DNA of 64,000 bases, from NCBI RefSeq assembly GCF_031679605.1, contig NZ_CP117522.1:7192001-7256000 (forward strand). The letters run 5' to 3'. Origin of the DNA: Streptomyces luomodiensis (GTDB lineage Bacteria > Actinomycetota > Actinomycetes > Streptomycetales > Streptomycetaceae). The notes below the pieces were generated by a model. It worked only from the letters and a program-made list of their open reading frames with translations, did no database searches and had not been told where the DNA came from. Made by a program: the position numbers and the translations under genes. Of this stretch, positions 17,034 through 24,103 are shown in pieces (position 1 is the stretch's first letter; each line of letters starts with the position of its first letter).

Positions 17034-17858
17034 GTGACGTCAGACGACAAGACGACCCCGACCGGGCACCGCCGCACCGCCGCCGACAGCAGGGCGGCGG
17101 CGGACACCGCGCTCCTGGAGGCGTTCGGCGGGGTGCGGGGCATGGTGGACACCACCGTCCCCGGTCTGGTCTTCGTCCTGCTGTACACGATCAAGCGCGA
17201 CATCCACCTCGCCGCCATCGCCGCGCTCGGGCTCACCGTGCTGCTCGGGGTCGTCCGGCTGGTGCGCAAGGAGACGCTGAAGCACGCCTTCAGCGGGGTC
17301 TTCGGGGTCGCGTTCGGCGCGATCTTCGCGATGATGTCCGGCGACGCGAAGAACTTCTATCTGCCGGGCATGCTCTACACCCTGGGCCTGGCGATCGCCT
17401 ACATCCTCTCCGCGATCTTCCGCTACCCGCTGATCGGGGTGCTGCTCGGGCCGATGCTGAAGGAGAACCTCTCCTGGCGCACCCGCAACCCCGGCCGGTT
17501 CCGCGCCTACACCCGGTCCACCTGGGCGTGGGGACTGATCCTGCTGGCCAAGTCGGCGGTGCTGTTCCCGCTCTACTGGTGGGGGGACGCCACCCAGCTC
17601 GGCTGGGTCAAGGTCGCGCTCGGCATCCCGCCGTTCCTGCTCTGCGTCTATCTGACCTGGATCTTCCTCGCCAAGGCCCCGCCGCCGATCGACGTCATCG
17701 CGGAGATGGAGGCGGCGGAGAAGGCCGAGCGGGAGCGGGAGCGGACGTCGTCCGACGCCGAGCAGGCCGCCGAGCCGCTGCTCTCGGAGTGGACCGACCA
17801 GATCGTGACCGAGGCCCGTACCGAATCGGCCGACCGGCAGCCGCCGCCCCGGCACTGA
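17034..17858 (+). CDS. DUF3159 family integral membrane protein
   Basis: A 274-residue protein starting at GTG 17034. Five to six hydrophobic segments can be seen between about residues 40 and 225, including VPGLVFVLLYTIK, LAAIAALGLTVLLGVVRLV, MLYTLGLAIAYILSAIF and FLLCVYLTWIFLAKAPP. They are followed by a charged cytosolic tail. The motif around RTRNPGRFRAYTRSTWAWGL is typical of DUF3159. Its gene context, next to the OB-fold protein and TrkA/RCK genes, is conserved in Streptomyces and suggests an ion-transport link, but no function is established. The gene ends at a hairpin shared with the convergent trkA. Confidence 0.85.
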   Translation: MTSDDKTTPTGHRRTAADSRAAADTALLEAFGGVRGMVDTTVPGLVFVLLYTIKRDIHLAAIAALGLTVLLGVVRLVRKETLKHAFSGVFGVAFGAIFAMMSGDAKNFYLPGMLYTLGLAIAYILSAIFRYPLIGVLLGPMLKENLSWRTRNPGRFRAYTRSTWAWGLILLAKSAVLFPLYWWGDATQLGWVKVALGIPPFLLCVYLTWIFLAKAPPPIDVIAEMEAAEKAERERERTSSDAEQAAEPLLSEWTDQIVTEARTESADRQPPPRH

Positions 17859-17869
17859 GGACCGCCGCC

Positions 17870-17898
17870 CCGGGCTCCCGGCCGCGCCGGGAGCCCGG
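17870..17898. terminator. Bidirectional terminator hairpin
   Basis: A 13-bp perfect inverted repeat (CCGGGCTCCCGGC / GCCGGGAGCCCGG) with a 3-nt loop, placed between the convergent DUF3159 (+) and TrkA (-) genes. Confidence 0.82.
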
Positions 17899-17913
17899 AA
17901 GCCCGGAGACCGG

Positions 17914-18591
17914 TCAGCCGGCGGCGTCCTGGCGCTGGACGGACAGGAGCTGCTCGAGCTGCTCCTCGCGCGCCTGGGCCGCGACGAACAGCAGCTCGTC
18001 ACCGGCCTCCAGCACATCGTCCTTGTTCGGGGTCAGCACACGGGTGCCGCGGATGATGGTGACCAGCGTGGTGTCCTCCGGCCACTCCACATCGCCGACC
18101 CGTGTGCCCACCAGTGCCGCCTCCGGCGGCAGCGTCAGCTCCACCAGATTGGCGTCGCCGTGGCTGAAGCGGAGCAGCCGCACCAGATCGCCGACGCTCA
18201 CCGCCTCCTCGACCAGCGCCGACATCAGACGTGGGGTGGAGACGGCGACATCGACGCCCCACGCCTCGTTGAACAGCCACTCGTTCTTGGGGTTGTTGAC
18301 CCGGGCGACCACCCGGGGGACCCCGTACTCGGTCTTGGCGAGCAGCGAGACGACCAGGTTGACCTTGTCGTCGCCGGTGGCCGCGATGACCACGTTGCAG
18401 CGCTGCAGCGCCGCCTCGTCCAGCGAGGTGATCTCGCAGGCGTCGGCCAGCAGCCACTCGGCCTGCGGCACCCGCTCCACCGAGATGGCGGTCGGCGCCT
18501 TGTCGATCAGGAGCACTTCGTGCCCGTTCTCCAGCAGCTCACTCGCGATGGAGCGCCCCACGGCGCCCGCACCGGCAATGGCGACCCTCAC
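17914..18591 (-). CDS. TrkA-type potassium channel/transporter regulator (RCK protein)
   Basis: A 225-residue cytosolic protein. An RCK_N/Rossmann domain (MRVAIAGAGAVGRSIASELL, GxGxxG with acidic LLIDK at strand end) spans about 1-135. It is followed by an RCK_C domain (about 140-215) with VELTLPPEAALVGTRVGDVEWPEDTTL. It should gate a K+ uptake system in response to NAD(H), ATP/ADP or c-di-AMP. No TrkH/KtrB pore gene is in the window. It lies 112 bp downstream of a paralogue on the same strand, and the pair is read away from the conservon. Confidence 0.9.
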   Translation of the reverse strand: MRVAIAGAGAVGRSIASELLENGHEVLLIDKAPTAISVERVPQAEWLLADACEITSLDEAALQRCNVVIAATGDDKVNLVVSLLAKTEYGVPRVVARVNNPKNEWLFNEAWGVDVAVSTPRLMSALVEEAVSVGDLVRLLRFSHGDANLVELTLPPEAALVGTRVGDVEWPEDTTLVTIIRGTRVLTPNKDDVLEAGDELLFVAAQAREEQLEQLLSVQRQDAAG

Positions 18592-18703
18592 GGTGCCTCC
18601 TTGTTCGCCCCGCCGCGCCGGCGGCTGATGTGACTGCCGTCCGCACGGCGCGGAGATGCGGCTTTCGTCGTCGGGTGCGGCCCGGTGGCCGGGTGTGCGT
18701 CGC

Positions 18704-19372
18704 TCACCGGGTCACCTCCTCGGGACCCTTCTCGAACGCCGCCTCGACCGTCTCCACCTCGTCGGTGCGCATCATCACATGCACCAGGTCGCCCTCCTGA
18801 AGCACCGTTTCGGAGGTGGGCAGCATCGCCTCGCCGAGCCGGGTGAGGAACGCGACCCGCACTCCGGTCTCCTCCTGGAGCCTGCTGACCTTGTGGCCCA
18901 CCCATGAGGGGGAGGTGTGCACCTCGGCCAGCTGCACCCCTCCGCTGGGGTCCCGCCACAGCGGCTCCGCGCCGGACGGCAGCAGCCGCCGCAGCATCTG
19001 GTCCGCGGTCCAGCGGACGGTGGCCACGGTCGGGATGCCCAGGCGCTGGTAGACCTCGGCGCGGCGGGGGTCGTAGATGCGGGCCGCCACGTTCTCCACA
19101 CCGAACATCTCCCGGGCGACCCGGGCCGCGATGATGTTGGAGTTGTCGCCGCTGCTGACCGCGGCGAAGGCCCCGGCCTCCTCGATGCCCGCCTCGCGCA
19201 GGGTGTCCTGGTCGAAGCCGACGCCGGTCACCCGGCGCCCGCCGAAGCCCGCGCCCAGGCGGCGGAAGGCGGTGGGGTCCTGGTCGACGACCGCGACCGT
19301 GTGCCCCTGTTGTTCCAGGGTCTGGGCGAGCGCCGCGCCCACCCGGCCACAGCCCATGATCACGATATGCAT
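18704..19372 (-). CDS. TrkA-type potassium regulator (RCK protein), second copy
   Basis: A 222-residue paralogue of the neighbouring gene. RCK_N with MHIVIMGCGRVGAALAQTLE and VAVVDQDP (about 1-130), then RCK_C (about 140-210) with HTSPSWVGHKVSRLQEETG and VLQEGDLVHVMMR. The two copies differ substantially, so they are old paralogues that may form a hetero-octameric gating ring. Start ATG 19372. It is the first gene of the minus-strand pair. Its upstream region is the 639-bp spacer that also serves the conservon, and a TGATCA motif lies 50 bp upstream of its start. Confidence 0.9.
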   Translation of the reverse strand: MHIVIMGCGRVGAALAQTLEQQGHTVAVVDQDPTAFRRLGAGFGGRRVTGVGFDQDTLREAGIEEAGAFAAVSSGDNSNIIAARVAREMFGVENVAARIYDPRRAEVYQRLGIPTVATVRWTADQMLRRLLPSGAEPLWRDPSGGVQLAEVHTSPSWVGHKVSRLQEETGVRVAFLTRLGEAMLPTSETVLQEGDLVHVMMRTDEVETVEAAFEKGPEEVTR

Positions 19373-19608
19373 GCGTCCTACCCCGCACTCCCGATGACAG
19401 TGCCGACCTGCACAAACACCCTGATCACATCTTCCTTCCAGGACTTACGGGGCGACAGCGGGGCGGGACCCCGGTGCCGGTGCCCGGGGACGACGGGGGT
19501 CGGCCGCCGCGGCACCTGTTCCCACCGTATCCGCACCGGTGGCCCGCTCCTGAGCCCGCGCGGCCCGCGCGCGGGGTCCCGAACGAACGGGGTGACGTGC
19601 GACATAGC

Positions 19609-19701
19609 GGGAAAGTTCCCATAGTGATCAAGGGTGATCAGTCGTGAGCGGTGATGAGCGGGTGTGGTCGGAAGTGATCACAGACGTACCGAGGCTGATC
19701 A
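19609..19701. promoter_or_regulatory. Cluster of helically phased TGATCA motifs in the spacer upstream of the conservon
   Basis: TGATCA occurs at 19625, 19635, 19675 and 19696, with outliers at 19422 and 20018, giving six copies in about 600 bp of very GC-rich DNA. Core spacings are 10, 40 and 21 bp, i.e. close to whole helical turns. A 12-bp palindrome GGGAAAGTTCCC (19609-19620) abuts the cluster. The 19373-20011 spacer otherwise shows no convincing gene; short frames in it have no SD and no homology I recognise. Confidence 0.5.
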
Positions 19702-20011
19702 AGTAACGATCATTTCCGCTTGCGGACGCGCAGTGAAAACGCTGTCGGCGACCGGCTCGGACCACTACGGTGGGCCCGGACCGCGACGCTCCATTCGTGG
19801 TCGCGCCCCTTCATCTTCGCCTGGCATCCAGGGCCTTCACCGAAACGACACGACAAGTGCCGGGTCCGTACCGCAGGTTCGAACTGTGTGACGGACGTCG
19901 GACGCATGGTCACGACATGGTTAAGATGATCGCCGTATTCCGTTTTTGGACGGGACATCAGGGCACTGACTAATCCCTTCCGCGCCCGCGTTCTTTTGCA
20001 CGAGGTTCCTG

Positions 20012-21499
20012 ATGACTGATCACATATCGGAGGCGGTGAGCTGGTGTCTTGCCGTCGCGTTCCTCGTCGTCCTGGTGCTCCTGATCCGCCAGCGGCAGAT
20101 CACCGCCGGCGTTCGCAGACGCAACGTCACGCTCGAGGACAGCGTGCGGGCCCGTGACGAGGAGGTGCGGCACCTCGTCGACGTACGGCTGCCCGCGATC
20201 GGGGACGCGCTGAGCCAGCCCGGCCCGCTGCCGGGCCTGCGGGACGAGAAGCTGGCCGGTACGGCCTTCGCACAGAGCCTGCACGCCGTCACGGAACAGT
20301 TCACCCGAGCGGTGGACAAGGCGCAGGCGCGGGCCGAGGCCTCCGCCAAGGCGGCGCTCAAGTCGTCCATGCGCGCCGTCCAGGGACTCGCGAACGAACA
20401 GCAGGTCTTCATCTCCGAGATGCAGGAGCGGCACGACAACCCCGATGTGCTGCGGGACCTGCTGGAGATCGACCACGCCAACGCCCAGTTCGGCCGGCGT
20501 GCCCAGGCCATCGCGGTGCTCTGCGGGTCCTGGCCCGGCCGTCAGCGGGTGGCCTCCTCGCTCACCGACGTGGTCCGCGGCTCCAAGTCGCGTATCCGCG
20601 ACTACCAGCGGGTGCAGGTGCACACCCTGACCGACCTCGCCGTGGTGAGCCGGGCCGTGGAGCCCGTCGTGCTCGCGGTCGCCGAGCTGCTGGACAACGC
20701 CGCCCGCCACTCGCAGCCCAACACCACCGTGGAGGTCAGCCTCCAGCCGGTGCACAACGGGGCCTGCATCGTGATCGACGACGCCGGTGTCGGCATGGAC
20801 GGCCTGGAGGTCCAGCGGGCCGCCGCCCTCCTCTCCGGCAGCCGCGCCGTGGACGTCTCCCGGCTCGGCGACCCGCCGCAGTTCGGCTTCCCCGTCGTGG
20901 GCCTGCTGGCCGCGCGGTACGGCTTCACCGTCTCGGTGGACACCCGGTCCCCGTACGGCGGTGTGCGCGCCGTGCTGTTCCTCCCGGCCGAGCTGCTCAC
21001 CCGCCTCGACGCCGACGGGAGACAGCCGGGCGCCGCGGCCCACGCCTCCGAGGACGCCGAGGGCGCCGAGCCGCTGCGCACCCTGCCGTCCCGCCGCACC
21101 TTCGCCCCCAGGACACAGGCGCCGGCCGCCCCGCCCCAGGCCCAGCCCCAGTTCCAGGGTCGGCCGCAGCCTCAGGCCCAGCCTCAGCCCCAGGCCCAGC
21201 CCCGGCCTCCGGCGCCCCGGGCGCCCTTGGACGACGAGGGCACGCGCGTGTACGGCTCCACGGCGGGCGGTCTGCCCAAGCGCCGCCGTCGGCAGGCCGC
21301 CGCCGCCCCGCCGGCCGCCGACTGGTCCACCGGAGCCGGGCGGACCGGCGCCGCCGAACCCGGCACGGGCGCGTACCGCGTGCGCTCGGCCGAGGAAACC
21401 GCGGCGCGGATGGGCGCGTTCGCCCGCGGTACCCGCTCCGGCCGTGCCGCCAACCAGGATTCCGCCCCTCACCACGAAGAAGGGAATCGCCAGGCATGA
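20012..21499 (+). CDS. cvnA: Conservon sensor-like ATPase CvnA
   Basis: A 495-residue membrane-anchored, histidine-kinase-like protein. A single TM lies near the N terminus (about 10-28, AVSWCLAVAFLVVLVLLI), followed by a helical region and an HATPase domain with N box VAELLDNAARHSQP and G1 DDAGVGMD. No classical SHELRTPL phospho-site is seen, as in other CvnA proteins. The C-terminal 160 residues are Pro/Gln/Ala-rich and end in the MGAFARGTRSGR motif typical of the family. CvnA works at the membrane with a roadblock protein (CvnB), a DUF742 protein (CvnC) and normally a GTPase (CvnD). It overlaps cvnB as ATGA. Confidence 0.88.
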   Translation: MTDHISEAVSWCLAVAFLVVLVLLIRQRQITAGVRRRNVTLEDSVRARDEEVRHLVDVRLPAIGDALSQPGPLPGLRDEKLAGTAFAQSLHAVTEQFTRAVDKAQARAEASAKAALKSSMRAVQGLANEQQVFISEMQERHDNPDVLRDLLEIDHANAQFGRRAQAIAVLCGSWPGRQRVASSLTDVVRGSKSRIRDYQRVQVHTLTDLAVVSRAVEPVVLAVAELLDNAARHSQPNTTVEVSLQPVHNGACIVIDDAGVGMDGLEVQRAAALLSGSRAVDVSRLGDPPQFGFPVVGLLAARYGFTVSVDTRSPYGGVRAVLFLPAELLTRLDADGRQPGAAAHASEDAEGAEPLRTLPSRRTFAPRTQAPAAPPQAQPQFQGRPQPQAQPQPQAQPRPPAPRAPLDDEGTRVYGSTAGGLPKRRRRQAAAAPPAADWSTGAGRTGAAEPGTGAYRVRSAEETAARMGAFARGTRSGRAANQDSAPHHEEGNRQA

Positions 21500-21921
21500 A
21501 CGACCATCTCACCAACGAGCTCGGCTGGATGCTCGACGAGGTCGTCAAGATGCCGGAGGCACGGCACGCGATCCTGCTCTCCGCGGACGGGATGCTACGG
21601 GCGCACTCCGAGGGCATCGCCCGCGACGAGGCCGAGCGCCAGGCCGCCGCACTCTCCGGGCTCCAGTCGATCAGCCGCTCCACCTCCGAGTTCTGCGATC
21701 CGCAGGAGACGCCCTGGCAGCAGACGCTGGTCGAGTTCGTCGGCGGGTACGTCTTCCTGACCGCCGCCGGGCCCGGCTCGTACCTGGCGGTCTCGGCCAC
21801 CGAGGCGGTGGACATGGAGGCGGTCAGCTACCGGATGCAGAAGCTGGTCGACCGGCTCGGCAAGGAGCTCACCAGCCCGCCGCGGCAGGGCATCGCGCGC
21901 CACGGAATCGGCAGTTCATGA
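21496..21921 (+). CDS. cvnB: Roadblock/LC7 protein CvnB
   Basis: A 141-residue roadblock/LC7-fold protein. NELGWMLDEVVKMPEARHAILLSADGML (shown here as a region, about 6-33) and the strand-helix pattern to residue 120 fit the family, which commonly regulates small GTPases. It overlaps cvnA by 4 bp (ATGA) and cvnC by 4 bp, so cvnA-B-C are translated as a unit. In known conservons CvnB binds CvnA and the GTPase CvnD; here the latter is missing. Confidence 0.9.
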   Translation: MNDHLTNELGWMLDEVVKMPEARHAILLSADGMLRAHSEGIARDEAERQAAALSGLQSISRSTSEFCDPQETPWQQTLVEFVGGYVFLTAAGPGSYLAVSATEAVDMEAVSYRMQKLVDRLGKELTSPPRQGIARHGIGSS

Positions 21922-22274
21922 GTCCAGGGCGGCGCGAACGCGGACTGGTACGGCCGTATGTGGTGACCGACGGCCGTGCCTACCCGACCCGCAACACCTT
22001 CGACCTGGTGACCCTGGTCATGGCCCACCCCGACCGGCCGCTCACCGGACTCAGCCCCGAGAAACGGCGGGTCATGGAGCTGTGCCTGGGCGGCGCGCTT
22101 TCGGTCGCCGAGGTCGCCGGGCATCTGGAGCTGCCCGTCAGCGTCACCAAGGTGCTGCTCGGCGACCTCGTGGACAGCGGGCACGTCTCCACGCGGTCCC
22201 CGATCCCCGCCGCCGAACTCCCCGACACCCAGCTCCTCCAGGAGGTGCTCGATGGGCTCCGCGCTCGTCTCTGA
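21918..22274 (+). CDS. cvnC: DUF742 winged-helix protein CvnC
   Basis: A 118-residue DUF742 protein. RGLVRPYVVTDGRAYPTRN is the family's N-terminal signature, and a winged-helix-like centre (LSVAEVAGHLELPVSVTKVLLGDLVDSG) follows. Start ATG 21918 overlaps the cvnB stop as ATGA. The final codons contain AGGAGGTGCTCG, a near-perfect SD for the next small frame. In other conservons the next gene is cvnD, a GTPase of about 200 residues; here only 180 bp separate cvnC from the P450 gene. Confidence 0.9.
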   Translation: MSPGRRERGLVRPYVVTDGRAYPTRNTFDLVTLVMAHPDRPLTGLSPEKRRVMELCLGGALSVAEVAGHLELPVSVTKVLLGDLVDSGHVSTRSPIPAAELPDTQLLQEVLDGLRARL

Positions 22275-22458
22275 CGGCGCGGTCCATCCGCTTCCCACGG
22301 TGCGGGCGGCGGCGGGGACCCTGGCCGTCGGGCACGTGGCCATCGGCACGTCCCGACCGGCCCGCACCTCACCGGAGAGGCCGGTCCGTACCTCACGGGA
22401 GAAGCAGACCCGTACCTCACCGGAAAGACCGGCCCGTACCTCACAGGAGAGAGTGTGA
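22252..22458 (+). CDS. 68-aa frame in the cvnD position, ending in octapeptide repeats
   Basis: The frame starts at ATG 22252, six bases after a strong AGGAGG (22240-22245). It overlaps the end of cvnC by 23 bp, and its TGA overlaps the GTG start of the P450 gene. This is the tight coupling seen for real conservon genes. The product has an Ala/Gly-rich first half and then four copies of an RTSxERPx octapeptide (last copy partial). No GTP-binding motif (GxxxxGK[ST], NKxD) is present. It is either a novel small protein or the scar of a deleted cvnD. Low certainty that it makes a functional product. Confidence 0.4.
   Translation: MGSALVSDGAVHPLPTVRAAAGTLAVGHVAIGTSRPARTSPERPVRTSREKQTRTSPERPARTSQERV
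22363..22455 (+). repeat. 24-bp tandem repeat, about 3.9 units
   Basis: Units begin at 22363, 22387, 22411 and 22435, each opening with CG[CT]ACCTCAC; period 24 bp, hence in-frame octapeptides. The array ends on the start codon of the P450 gene. Confidence 0.8.
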
Positions 22459-23915
22459 CCTACCGCCCGAACGCCGAGGCCGCCACCGGAGCCGTCCCGC
22501 CACCGGGCTGCCCGGCGCACACCGGCGGCCCGGCCGTCGGCTACCTCGGCGGCGGCGCCCGGGTGCCCATGTACGGCTCCGACTTCGCCGCCGACCCGCA
22601 CGGGCACTACGCGCGGATGCGCGCGGCGGGGCCGATCATCCCGGTGGAACTCGCCCCGGGCGTGAACGCCTGGCTGGTCACCGGCTACTCCCTGGCGCTG
22701 GACGTCCTGCGGGACACCGAGCGGTTCACCAAGGACCCGCGCAGCTGGGCCGCCCTCAGTGAGGGCCGGATCCCCGAGGACAGCCCGGTGCTGGGCATCA
22801 TGATGTACCGGCCCAACGCCCTGTTCTCCGACGGCGCGGCGCACGCCCGCTACCGCGGCGCGATCAACGACAGCCTCAGCCGTATAGATCCGCACGCGCT
22901 GAGCGAGTACGTGGAGCGCAGTGCCGAGACGGCCATCGACTCCTTCGCGGAGCGCGGCGAGGCCGATCTGCTGGGCGAGTACGCCGCGATCATCCCGCTG
23001 CTGGTGTTCAACCAGCTCTTCGGCTCCACGCCCGAGCAGGGCAGCGAACTGGTCCGGGTCACGGCGATCATGTTCGACGCCACCAGCGACGAGACCACCC
23101 AGGCCAACGTCGACATGCTGCGCTACCTGGCGGACCTCGTCGAGGCCAAGCGCCACCGGCCCGGCGCGGATGTCACCTCCTGGATGATCGCACACCCCTC
23201 CGAGCTGTCCGACGAGGAGCTGATGCAGCAGATCGCCCTGCTGCTGGCGGCCGGCACCGAGGCCCAGATGAACCTGATCGCCAACGCGCTGCGGCTGCTG
23301 CTGTCGGACGACCGGTTCGCCGGCGAGCTGTCCGGCGGCAGCCTGCCCGTCCAGGACGCCCTGGACGAGGTGCTGTGGACCGATCCGCCGCTGGCCAACT
23401 TCGGCGCCCGGTTCGCCCGGTACGACGTGGAGATCGGGGGCGCGTGGCTGCGCATGGGGGATCCGGTCCTCATCAGTTACGCGGCCGCCAACAACGACCC
23501 CGAGCTGGCCGGGGCGGACCGTATCGGCAACCGCGCCCACCTGGCCTGGAGCGCGGGCGAACACCGCTGCCCGGCCGACGGCACCGCTCGGGCCATTGCC
23601 TCGGTCGCCATCGAGAAGCTCCTCGACCGCATCCCCGACCTGGAACTCGCCGTGCCCGCCGAGCGGCTGACCTGGCGGCCGGGCCCCTTCCACCGGGCCC
23701 TGACCTCCCTGCCGGTACGCTTCCCGGTCCTGGCGAAGCCCACCCCCGGGCCCGCCCCTGGGCCCGCCTCCGGCCCCGTCCCCGCGTCCGCCCCCGTGCC
23801 CCCGTTGTCATCGGCCCCTCCGGCCGGGACCTCCACGGCGAGGCCGTCCGGCTCCGAGAGCGGGGACCGGCGACGCCCGTGGAGCCCCCTGGGAGAGTGG
23901 TGGCGTGGGCGATGA
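22455..23915 (+). CDS. Cytochrome P450, CYP157-like, lacking the ExxR motif
   Basis: A 486-residue P450 starting at GTG 22455. The haem-ligand loop is HLAWSAGEHRCPADG with Cys372; the I-helix reads LLLAAGTEAQ. At the K-helix, where P450s have E-x-x-R, this protein has Glu305-Val-Leu-Trp308, so the Arg is absent. The CYP157 family of streptomycete conservons is known for exactly this departure. After the P450 fold (about residue 425) comes a Pro/Ala/Gly tail of about 60 residues ending in EWWRGR. The gene follows cvnA-B-C directly, as the CvnE P450s do. Redox partners and substrate are unknown; no ferredoxin gene is adjacent. Confidence 0.88.
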   Translation: MTYRPNAEAATGAVPPPGCPAHTGGPAVGYLGGGARVPMYGSDFAADPHGHYARMRAAGPIIPVELAPGVNAWLVTGYSLALDVLRDTERFTKDPRSWAALSEGRIPEDSPVLGIMMYRPNALFSDGAAHARYRGAINDSLSRIDPHALSEYVERSAETAIDSFAERGEADLLGEYAAIIPLLVFNQLFGSTPEQGSELVRVTAIMFDATSDETTQANVDMLRYLADLVEAKRHRPGADVTSWMIAHPSELSDEELMQQIALLLAAGTEAQMNLIANALRLLLSDDRFAGELSGGSLPVQDALDEVLWTDPPLANFGARFARYDVEIGGAWLRMGDPVLISYAAANNDPELAGADRIGNRAHLAWSAGEHRCPADGTARAIASVAIEKLLDRIPDLELAVPAERLTWRPGPFHRALTSLPVRFPVLAKPTPGPAPGPASGPVPASAPVPPLSSAPPAGTSTARPSGSESGDRRRPWSPLGEWWRGR

Positions 23916-24046
23916 GCGGCCGGCGTCCGCTCGAACAGCTGCGCGCCGACCCCCGCGTCGCCAAGGACCCCACCCAGCAGCGGCCTCTCGCCCGCGGCCG
24001 GACAGGACGAGCTGAGTCGCTTCCAAGCCGTTCTCCCGCCCCTTGA
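23912..24046 (+). CDS. 44-aa frame coupled to the P450 stop (doubtful)
   Basis: ATG 23912 overlaps the P450 TGA as ATGA and reads MSGRRPLEQLRADPRVAKDPT followed by an Arg/Pro/Ser tail, 44 residues in total. The N-terminal half has gene-like composition, the C-terminal half does not. It may be the truncated start of a lost downstream conservon gene (often a second P450). It has no recognisable domain. Confidence 0.25.
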   Translation: MSGRRPLEQLRADPRVAKDPTQQRPLARGRTGRAESLPSRSPAP

Positions 24047-24103
24047 GTTTTCCGAGGGTGGGCGGGTGGGCGGGGGCACGGGCTACCCCTTACGATCCTC
24101 AGC

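Noticed and set aside
19373..20011. Short open frames of 60-80 codons in the conservon spacer on both strands.
   Set aside because: No SD, overlapping in several frames, and composition unlike the neighbours; the region reads as regulatory.
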